From positions 1 through 5,463 of the forward strand of contig JAIOTF010000026.1 of the NCBI GenBank assembly GCA_021107195.1: 5,463 bases of DNA, read 5' to 3'. The notes under the pieces are model-generated. The model made no database searches. It saw nothing but the letters and a program-made list of their open reading frames with translations, and was not told the DNA's origin. Below are positions 1 to 4,842 of the stretch, in pieces. This DNA is from Anaerolineaceae bacterium. Its GTDB lineage: Bacteria > Chloroflexota > Anaerolineae > Anaerolineales > Anaerolineaceae. The position numbers were made by a program, and so were the translations under genes. The stretch's first letter is position 1, and every line of letters starts with the position of its first letter.

Positions 1-378
1 AAATTGCTGTTTTTTCCAACTCCAGCCACCAAACAGAAATTCGGCCTCCGCCCGAATTTCATCGGAGTTGCCCACCGCTTCCCTGATCTCAGCCACCAAG
101 CCAGAAAAAAGTTGGATCAGGTATTCCAAAACTTCATGAATGTCGGTATGCGGGCTGGCAAGCTGTTTATCGAATTTGAGAGAAGAAATTGTGTTGAGAA
201 TGAGCGGGTAGGCCCGAGCGGTGGCCCCGGCAAAACACAGCAGGCAGTCCTGGCGGGGCAGTTCAAACAACTTGACGCCGCTGTCCCAACTCTCGCCGCC
301 GGTGAGACGGCTGTCGGTAGCCATGACAAGTTCTCTTTTATCCCCATCCTGGCGTATCCAGGCAATGCAAAGAGTCAT
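1..378 (-). CDS. Proteasome/HslV-like Ntn-hydrolase, C-terminus cut by window edge
   Basis: The frame is open for 126 codons from an ATG at 378-376 to the window edge, so the C-terminus is missing. The product begins M-T-L-C-I-A. Removal of Met would expose Thr2 as the N-terminal nucleophile typical of HslV and proteasome beta subunits. Asp22, in ATDSR, and Lys36, in VKLFEL, sit where proteasome Asp17 and Lys33 are expected. CLLCFAGATARAYPL (residues 45-59) parallels the HslV segment FAGGTADAF. The rest, to residue 126, is a predicted helix-rich stretch (about 76-112) followed by FGGWSW. HslV is about 175 residues long, so some 50 or more residues probably lie outside. The start is firm: AGGAGG stands 7 bases upstream and the ATG overlaps the hsdS stop as ATGA. 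The substrate is unknown and no ATPase partner is seen. Peptidase activity is inferred from the three residues; an inactive Ntn-fold protein is the main alternative. The Ntn fold is likely, the function is not known. Confidence 0.72.
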   Translation of the reverse strand, partial: MTLCIAWIRQDGDKRELVMATDSRLTGGESWDSGVKLFELPRQDCLLCFAGATARAYPLILNTISSLKFDKQLASPHTDIHEVLEYLIQLFSGLVAEIREAVGNSDEIRAEAEFLFGGWSWKKQQF

Positions 379-1733
379 AAGGCAGCCTCCTCGCGCACAT
401 CCACTTTGCCGGTCACCACGGCAGAGATGAGAACAATGCGGTACTCGCGCAGCAACTCGATTTGACGCTCAGTGCGGGCGACAGTCTGGTCAATTCCCAC
501 TGTTTTTTGGTCCAAATAATCAGCGATGGCGATTTGTTCAAGGAGTGGGGGGAGAAGAATAGGCAGATTCCGTAATATTTCTGTATTGATCGATTCTCTA
601 GTTGAACCAACTGATTCCAATTTGACAAATTCAAGAATAGATTTCGAACTAAATGCGAACACAGCATACTTCATATTTAGCCTAGAAGTACCTAATCTGA
701 GTCGCAACATCTGCCCAGAGATTAACCAACCTTCTTCTCTTTCTGTCACCAATGCAATTCTGCCAATACTTCCTACACGACTAAACACAATATCCCCGAT
801 GCATAAGCGATACATCGAAAGCCGTTTAGCATTTTCTCGACTAATTTTTGGTATTTCATCAGTGTCAATATAAAGATCTTTCACATTACGAATAAGAATT
901 AATGGAATTCCATCTTCATCTTGAACATAATCGCTTGCATGGAGTTGTGCGCCAAATGGCCCTGTTTGCACTACTGATGCATCATTACCTGCAAGCAGCT
1001 TGACTCGAATAGTATCCCAATGCTCCGGTATCTGTCCCAACCAGGGGACACCAGAATCCTTCATTGGTGCGTCGGGGTTCAAACCTTTGGTAACGGCCTG
1101 GCTGATGAGGGCAGTGCGCTCCTCGCGCAGGAGTTTGATCAGGCGCTCCTTTTTGGCGATCACGGCGTCAATCTGAGCGGTCTTGCGATCGAGGTAGTTG
1201 GCGATAGCGGTTTGTTCGGAGAGAGGAGGGAGAGCAATGCGATAATCAGTCAGAAAATCGCTTGGAATCCGTTTTTGCCCCGCGGTTCCATCCATCATTC
1301 CTTCCCCAGGATGACGAAACTCATGGGAATATGTCAAATAAAAAAAGTATTCCTTATCCAACCCATCTAAAGGACGAATCACGTGCAATTCAGTTGTTCC
1401 AAATCCGATGCTATTTATTAGTCTTGTCGCAAGCGCACCCTTCCCGTTTTCAAAGCTTGGTGTAATTTTGGCTATCAACACATCGTCAGCAAGGAAATAA
1501 GGGAACCCCATTGCTACATCTTTGAGCACTTTTCGGTCAACTTCGTACAATTTCCCAAATCCTACTGCCTCCATTGGGTAAAACGACACTTCTATATCTT
1601 CTGGCAATCCCTTGATTTCACTTCTACTTGGATTGACTTTGGCGGAAAACTTTAGTCGTTTAACTTCCCAATGCTCTGGCACCCGCCCCAACCAGGGCAC
1701 GCCGGACTCTTTGTAGGCTGGATAAGGTTTCAT
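375..1733 (-). CDS. hsdS: Type I restriction-modification specificity subunit HsdS
   Basis: This 452-residue protein recognises the bipartite DNA target of a type I system and binds two HsdM subunits to form the methyltransferase. It shows the classic two-half layout. An entry motif ESGVPWLGRVPEHW (9-22) is followed by target-recognition domain 1 (about 23-166, with FENGKGA and IGFGTTE), then conserved helix 1 starting LPPLSEQTAIANYLD (168-217). The motif returns as DSGVPWLGQIPEHW (226-239), followed by domain 2 (about 240-392, with TGPFGAQLHASDY) and conserved helix 2 starting LPPLLEQIAIADYLD (394-443). Length and architecture are normal and intact. The ATG overlaps the hsdM stop (ATGA) and is served by GGAGG ten bases upstream; the stop overlaps the next gene the same way. 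The recognition domains are much more AT-rich than the conserved helices, as expected where domains are exchanged between strains. The target sequence cannot be read from the protein alone. Confidence 0.95.
   Translation of the reverse strand: MKPYPAYKESGVPWLGRVPEHWEVKRLKFSAKVNPSRSEIKGLPEDIEVSFYPMEAVGFGKLYEVDRKVLKDVAMGFPYFLADDVLIAKITPSFENGKGALATRLINSIGFGTTELHVIRPLDGLDKEYFFYLTYSHEFRHPGEGMMDGTAGQKRIPSDFLTDYRIALPPLSEQTAIANYLDRKTAQIDAVIAKKERLIKLLREERTALISQAVTKGLNPDAPMKDSGVPWLGQIPEHWDTIRVKLLAGNDASVVQTGPFGAQLHASDYVQDEDGIPLILIRNVKDLYIDTDEIPKISRENAKRLSMYRLCIGDIVFSRVGSIGRIALVTEREEGWLISGQMLRLRLGTSRLNMKYAVFAFSSKSILEFVKLESVGSTRESINTEILRNLPILLPPLLEQIAIADYLDQKTVGIDQTVARTERQIELLREYRIVLISAVVTGKVDVREEAAL
386..391 (-). 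promoter_or_regulatory. Shine-Dalgarno site of the Ntn-hydrolase gene
   Basis: A perfect AGGAGG lies 7 bases before the ATG at 378, inside the last codons of hsdS. It decides the start of the downstream gene and shows that the gene is translated in its own right, with ribosomes ending hsdS able to restart at the ATGA overlap. Confidence 0.75.
405..554 (-). repeat. hsdS distal conserved region (helix repeat, copy 2)
   Basis: This encodes HsdS residues 394-443, beginning LPPLLEQIAIADYLD and ending LISAVVTGK. It matches the central copy (1083-1232) in sequence and length. In type I S subunits these two helices pair as an antiparallel coiled coil that sets the spacing between the half-sites and docks HsdM. 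Confidence 0.85.
558..1016 (-). other. hsdS target-recognition domain 2 (AT-rich cassette)
   Basis: This encodes about residues 240-392 of HsdS and should read one half of the DNA target. It contains TGPFGAQLHASDY and GDIVFSRVGSIGR, a pattern I associate with a common HsdS recognition-domain family. A counted stretch at 601-660 is 33% G+C, against 57% at 1141-1200 in the flanking conserved helix. This sharp change fits a domain acquired or exchanged by recombination at the flanking repeats. Confidence 0.7.
1017..1232 (-). repeat. hsdS central repeat unit (conserved helix 1 plus entry motif copy 2)
   Basis: Residues 168-217 form the first conserved helix (copy 2 at 405-554). Residues 225-239, KDSGVPWLGQIPEHW, repeat the N-terminal entry motif (copy 1 at 1668-1712). 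A shared DNA core is the + strand string CCCAACCAGGG near 1036 and 1687. Such repeats are the usual crossover points for exchanging recognition domains. Confidence 0.8.
1236..1667 (-). other. hsdS target-recognition domain 1
   Basis: This encodes about residues 23-166 of HsdS and should read the first half of the bipartite target. VSFYPMEAVGFG, AKITPSFENGKGA and IGFGTTELHVIRP are features I recognise from one widespread HsdS recognition-domain family. Counted stretches are 43-45% G+C (1381-1440, 1501-1560), less extreme than domain 2, so the two domains probably differ in origin. Confidence 0.7.
1668..1712 (-). repeat. hsdS N-terminal entry motif, copy 1
   Basis: This encodes residues 8-22, KESGVPWLGRVPEHW. 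Eleven of 15 residues are identical to the copy at 1017-1061 before the second recognition domain, marking the start of each half of the S subunit. Confidence 0.8.
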
Positions 1734-3799
1734 GAGTCCAGAGCCTCCGACAACATGCCATCCAACTCATCCTCCAGGGCGAGGATCTCGGCGCGGATCT
1801 CCGCCAGCGGGCGGAGGGGTTTGTATTCGTAAAAGTAGCGGGTGAAGCTGATCTCGTAGCCTTTAACGGTGCGGCTTTCGTCAATCCAGGCATCGGGCAC
1901 GTGAGGCAGCACTTCACGCTCGAAGTAGGTTTGAATGTCTTCTTTCAAAGGTACGTTTTCGTAGTCACGCAGTTGGGTGTCGGGTTCGGGGCGGCCGTTC
2001 CGATCGCGGCAAATCTCAGCGCTCTCGTCGCGCTCAGAGAGGGCATTGAGGATCGTCCGTTTCAGGGCGGCTGTCAAATTGACCTCAGTGCCCTTGAAAG
2101 CGGCGGTCAGGTCAACTGTAAAATCATCTCTGCTTTGGTAGAGTCGTTCACTGTCCAGGGTTTGCAATCCGCGGCGGATAGTTTCCTGCTGCTCGCGGCC
2201 AGCGGCAATTTCCTTTTTGGCTGCCGGGCCGGATTTTCTTGATTTTGCGAGATTCTTAAAGGTAGTCTCATCCTCCAAACGCTGAATACGTTCCGCATTG
2301 GCCTGGAAATTGAGGCGTAAAGGGCGCTCAACAGTGATGCGCCAGTAGCCAAAATCCTCGTTGTCAAAAATCTTGCTGACCACCACTTCTTCGCCGTCCG
2401 GGGAATGGGCGGTCTGATCATGCTGGAAATCCCCATAAAAATGGGTGATCTGGGCGATGTGGCTGGAGCGGTCGTTTTCTCCATCGCCAATCTCGTTGCG
2501 CTTATTGCCCAGGCTGCGGCTCATCTTCCGGTAAAAGGCGACTGCGTTAATCAACTGTACTTTGCCCTTGCGCTCTTTGGGCTTGCGGTTGGTCAGGATC
2601 CAAATATAGGTGAAGATGCCGGTGTTGTAAAACAACTGGTCGGGCAGGGCAACGATCGCCTCCAGCCAATCATTTTCAATGATCCACTGACGAATCTTGC
2701 TCTCTCCGCTGCCTGCTCCACCTGAAAAGAGAGGCGAACCGTTGAAGACGATCCCGATGCGCGAGCCGTTGTTATTTTGTTTCATCTTGAAAATCATGTG
2801 TTGCAAGAATAAAAACGAGCCGTCCGAGATACGCGGCAGACCGGCTCCAAAGCGCCCACCGTAGCCAAGGGTTTTATGTTCCTTGGTGATCTGGTCCTGC
2901 ACCTTCTTCCATTCCACGCCAAAGGGCGGGTTGGAAAGCATATAATCAAACTGTTCATTTTTCAGGCCATCCACGGTGAAGGTATTACCGAATTTGATAT
3001 TACCGACATTCTGCCCCTTGATAAGCATATCGGATTTGCAGATGGCGTAGGATTCAGGGTTGATCTCCTGTCCAAAGACGACCGGCTTGGCCTGTGTGTT
3101 AAGCTCCATGATGTAATCTTCCGATACTGAGAGCATGCCCCCGGTACCACAGGCCGGATCGTAAATCGTCTTGACGATTCCGGGGCGGGTCAATACTTCT
3201 TTGTCATGCATGAAAAGCAGGTTGACCATCAGGCGGATGACCTCACGCGGGGTGAAGTGCTCCCCAGCGGTTTCATTAGAAAGTTCAGAGAATTTGCGAA
3301 TCAATATTTCGAAGACATACCCCATATCCTCATTCGAGACGGTGTCGGGGTGAAGATCAATATCTGCAAAGCGTTTTACGACCAGAAAAAGCAGGTTAGC
3401 TTCATCAAGACGGGTGATGTGGTTATTGAAGCTGAAATACTCGATGATCTCGCGGCCATTGGCTGAAAAGCCGTTGATATAGTTGTGCAGGTTGGGAGCA
3501 AGATGATCGGGGTCGGCGATCAAAGACTGGAAGGTAAACCTGCTTGTATTATGGAAAGTTTTCCCAGTCAGATTGTTGAGCACAGGGTCTAAATTTTTAA
3601 ACTTCAGGTTTTTCGCTTTGGTATCGAGAAATTTTAAAACCTTGTCTTTGGTAGGTTCAAGCACACAATCCAGCCGCCGCAGAACGGTCAGGGGCAATAT
3701 CACTTTCCCATAATCGGCTTGTTTGTAGTCGCCACGCAATAAATCAGCAACGCTCCAGATGAAGTTGGCAAGTTCTTTGACTTTTTCGCTTCGCGCCAT
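1730..3799 (-). CDS. hsdM: Type I restriction-modification DNA methyltransferase subunit HsdM
   Basis: This 689-residue protein is the adenine-N6 methyltransferase subunit; it uses S-adenosylmethionine and acts in complex with HsdS. Residues 1-165 are the helical HsdM N-terminal domain (LANFIWSVADLLRG near the start). The catalytic domain shows HFTPREVIRLMV (181-192), the SAM-binding motif DPACGTGGML (214-223) and the catalytic NPPF (290-293). These are intact, so activity is expected. Residues from about 495 to 689 form a long charged tail with predicted coiled-coil helices, ending in an ALEDELDGM segment. This makes the protein clearly longer than EcoKI HsdM (529 residues), although I recognise ~690-residue HsdM relatives of this type. 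The ATG is supported by AGGGAG five bases upstream. It is the first gene of the hsdM-hsdS-Ntn operon and overlaps hsdS by four bases. No hsdR is visible in the window. Confidence 0.95.
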   Translation of the reverse strand: MARSEKVKELANFIWSVADLLRGDYKQADYGKVILPLTVLRRLDCVLEPTKDKVLKFLDTKAKNLKFKNLDPVLNNLTGKTFHNTSRFTFQSLIADPDHLAPNLHNYINGFSANGREIIEYFSFNNHITRLDEANLLFLVVKRFADIDLHPDTVSNEDMGYVFEILIRKFSELSNETAGEHFTPREVIRLMVNLLFMHDKEVLTRPGIVKTIYDPACGTGGMLSVSEDYIMELNTQAKPVVFGQEINPESYAICKSDMLIKGQNVGNIKFGNTFTVDGLKNEQFDYMLSNPPFGVEWKKVQDQITKEHKTLGYGGRFGAGLPRISDGSFLFLQHMIFKMKQNNNGSRIGIVFNGSPLFSGGAGSGESKIRQWIIENDWLEAIVALPDQLFYNTGIFTYIWILTNRKPKERKGKVQLINAVAFYRKMSRSLGNKRNEIGDGENDRSSHIAQITHFYGDFQHDQTAHSPDGEEVVVSKIFDNEDFGYWRITVERPLRLNFQANAERIQRLEDETTFKNLAKSRKSGPAAKKEIAAGREQQETIRRGLQTLDSERLYQSRDDFTVDLTAAFKGTEVNLTAALKRTILNALSERDESAEICRDRNGRPEPDTQLRDYENVPLKEDIQTYFEREVLPHVPDAWIDESRTVKGYEISFTRYFYEYKPLRPLAEIRAEILALEDELDGMLSEALDS
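1744..1748 (-). promoter_or_regulatory. Shine-Dalgarno site of hsdS
   Basis: GGAGG lies inside the hsdM 3' end, ten bases before the hsdS ATG at 1733. It supports that ATG, which overlaps the hsdM TGA stop by one ATGA tetranucleotide. Confidence 0.6.
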
Positions 3800-3804
3800 G
3801 AAGA

Positions 3805-3810
3805 CTCCCT
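3805..3810 (-). promoter_or_regulatory. Shine-Dalgarno site of hsdM
   Basis: AGGGAG stands five bases before the ATG at 3799. It supports this start over any upstream codon; the 3800-3880 leader contains no better in-frame candidate. Confidence 0.65.
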
Positions 3811-3859
3811 GTAAATCAATGATTTTTTATAGATTTTGTTGTATGCCAGAAAAAGTTTG

Positions 3860-3886
3860 ATGCTCAATCGTTGTTGAGTATAGCAT
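3860..3886 (-). promoter_or_regulatory. Candidate hsdM operon -10 region within an imperfect inverted repeat
   Basis: On the minus strand TATACT (3882-3877) is a 5/6 match to the -10 consensus, about 80 bases before hsdM. It lies in an imperfect palindrome: CTCAA (3867-3863 on the + strand as CTCAA) pairs with TTGAG (3874-3878) across a six-base loop, with ATG/CAT extending the arms past a five-base bulge. No convincing -35 is present at 17 bases (TAAGGG). A repeat over a -10 suggests an operator or a leader hairpin. This is the best candidate seen, not a proven promoter. Confidence 0.3.
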
Positions 3887-3895
3887 AAACTATCA

Positions 3896-3911
3896 CCCCC
3901 CCTTACCCCCC
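3896..3911 (-). repeat. Paired G-tracts upstream of the hsdM operon
   Basis: On the minus strand the sequence is G6-TAA-G7, just upstream of the candidate -10, and another G6 lies at 3949-3954. Tracts of this kind in the -35/spacer zone can vary in length by slipped-strand replication, although 6-7 bases is shorter than most proven phase-variable tracts. Confidence 0.6.
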
Positions 3912-3953
3912 GCATTGCCTCAAAAGTCAAAGCCACTCCACAGTACAGCCCCC

Positions 3954-4025
3954 CTATTCCGGCTGGTCTGTTCCCTCGAACATCTTCCGCAGCAGGTGCT
4001 TCGAATCGCCACAAACACGGAATTG
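3954..4025 (-). pseudogene. Decayed copy of the glycosyltransferase 3' end
   Basis: A short stretch reads KHLLRKMFEGTDQPE and then a TAG stop. The intact glycosyltransferase at 4843-5463 ends KYLLRK, twelve further residues, then RKMFEDLKNQPG and stop. At DNA level both share AACATCTTCCGC and AGCAGGT.CTT on the + strand. The copy lacks 36 bases lying between two TTCCGC repeats, and one further codon, both in frame. Further upstream, NSVFVAI resembles GSWFSVI but is out of frame by a net four bases, so the reading frame is broken. Similarity fades beyond about 4025. The best reading is the remnant of a tandem paralogous glycosyltransferase gene; chance similarity is less likely because the match includes the stop codon position. 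No protein is expected. Confidence 0.5.
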
Positions 4026-4093
4026 TCGGCTTCAAACAGGGCATGTGAGACCTGGCTGTCGGTCATTGCATGTTTTCTGTCCTGGCAAATGGC

Positions 4094-4753
4094 CTACGGC
4101 ACCGTCCAGGTCTGATCACCGGAGATCGGCACATCCACCTCGGAGCGCAGCCAGTTTCCGTCACAATCCTCGGCCCGAATGAAATAGGTATCGGGTCTGA
4201 GTGTAAGGAAGAGGGATTCACCAGGCTGGATATGCACGGCACCGACCCAGTTCCAGCCAGTGTAGACACTCTCCGAGATGCCAATCCGCAGATTGCAGAT
4301 GGCGACGTCTGCATTGTTAACCACGGTCAGTGATGTCTCGCAGGGAGGGCGATTCCCAGAAGTAGGGTTGATGAAGGAGTGCACGGCATCAGCGTTAACT
4401 TTCAGGTGCTCATCGGCGCGAAACTCTTCGGTACAGTATTCAACCCATGCCGCATATTTCCCTGGCGGGATGTTCATGGAGATCGACTCTTCACTGCGCA
4501 GAGGGTGGTCCTGCACCCAGTTCTCTCCGTCCATATACTCACAGTGATCCGGTGAGACAAGCAGCACACAAATACTCATACAGGTATCATTCTGCAGCGT
4601 GAAGGTGACATACTCCTCATCCGGGCCCGGAGCAGGGATCTCCTCGCCTGGCTCCGGACAGGTCAGCCTATCAACCGGGCTGCATCCGCCGAGCAAACTA
4701 GCGACAACAACCAGGCCAAGGATGGTGGGCATAAATGAATGATGCTTCTTCAT
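4094..4753 (-). CDS. Secreted lipoprotein with two tandem cysteine-paired beta-type domains
   Basis: I do not recognise a named function for this 219-residue protein. The N-terminus has two lysines, a hydrophobic stretch (10-20) and a lipobox LLGGC with Cys24 as the predicted lipidated residue, so it should be exported and membrane-anchored. A Pro/Glu-rich linker (31-48) follows. Two homologous units then come: 48-127 and 140-218. Each has a beta strand leading to S/A-IC (Cys62, Cys153), a tryptophan in NWV (79, 169), an I-x-PG turn (96-98, 176-178), a strand with the second cysteine (Cys107, Cys197) and a strand near the end. The even cysteine spacing (45 and 44) suggests one disulfide per unit. 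Similar repeats ending RAEDCDGN occur, as I recall, in Chloroflexota surface proteins. The start has GGGGA four bases upstream. It probably has its own promoter and is not part of the hsd operon. Confidence 0.75.
   Translation of the reverse strand: MKKHHSFMPTILGLVVVASLLGGCSPVDRLTCPEPGEEIPAPGPDEEYVTFTLQNDTCMSICVLLVSPDHCEYMDGENWVQDHPLRSEESISMNIPPGKYAAWVEYCTEEFRADEHLKVNADAVHSFINPTSGNRPPCETSLTVVNNADVAICNLRIGISESVYTGWNWVGAVHIQPGESLFLTLRPDTYFIRAEDCDGNWLRSEVDVPISGDQTWTVP
4100..4336 (-). repeat. Lipoprotein domain repeat, copy 2
   Basis: Residues 140-218. It shares with copy 1 (4373-4612) the order strand-IC-NWV-PG-strand-C and a closing strand after a short acidic stretch. The sequences are clearly diverged, so the duplication is old. 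Confidence 0.6.
4373..4612 (-). repeat. Lipoprotein domain repeat, copy 1
   Basis: Residues 48-127. It contains two extra cysteines (58 and 71) absent from copy 2, besides the shared pair at 62 and 107. Confidence 0.6.
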
Positions 4754-4793
4754 ACTGTCCCCATTCTCTAACGCGAAAAATCAAGCTGTAAAT

Positions 4794-4822
4794 ATTATCC
4801 CCCGTTTCAGCTCAAAAGGCAA
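4794..4822 (-). promoter_or_regulatory. Sigma70-type promoter for the lipoprotein gene
   Basis: On the minus strand TTGCCT (4822-4817, 4/6) and GATAAT (4799-4794, 5/6) are separated by exactly 17 bases. This predicts a transcript start near 4787 and a leader of roughly 35 bases before the ATG at 4753. It lies in the gap after the glycosyltransferase stop, so the lipoprotein can be expressed separately. Confidence 0.45.
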
Positions 4823-4842
4823 ATTTATTGAACTGCGCCCCA

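Larger units (their letters stand above)
3800..4093 (-). other. Intergenic region between lipoprotein and hsdM
   Basis: No intact gene is seen on either strand in these 294 bases. It holds the glycosyltransferase remnant, three G6-G7 tracts, the hairpin over the -10 candidate and the hsdM ribosome site. I found no stem followed by a T-run that would qualify as a terminator for the lipoprotein gene. Confidence 0.7.

Noticed and set aside
117..365. Minus-strand open frame of 82 codons over the left end
   Set aside because: It is in a different frame from the longer edge-crossing gene starting at 378, which has a strong ribosome site, ATGA coupling and a recognisable family pattern.
4..465. Plus-strand open frame of about 150 codons
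   Set aside because: It is antisense to the Ntn gene and the hsdS end, has no ribosome site, and its product has no recognisable pattern.
3826..3831. TATAAA on the minus strand as the hsdM -10 element
   Set aside because: It matches 5/6 but has no -35 at 16-18 bases (TTTTTC or CTTTTT), and would leave a leader of only about 20 bases; TATACT at 3882-3877 was kept as a weak candidate.
3860..3886. Rho-independent terminator of the lipoprotein gene
   Set aside because: The stem is only five A/T-rich base pairs, and the T-run (TTTTT) is separated from it by eight bases, so it does not resemble a working terminator.
3700..4044. Minus-strand open frame crossing the hsdM start
   Set aside because: It overlaps the hsdM N-terminus in another frame, spans the G-tracts and the remnant, and its product is low in recognisable structure.
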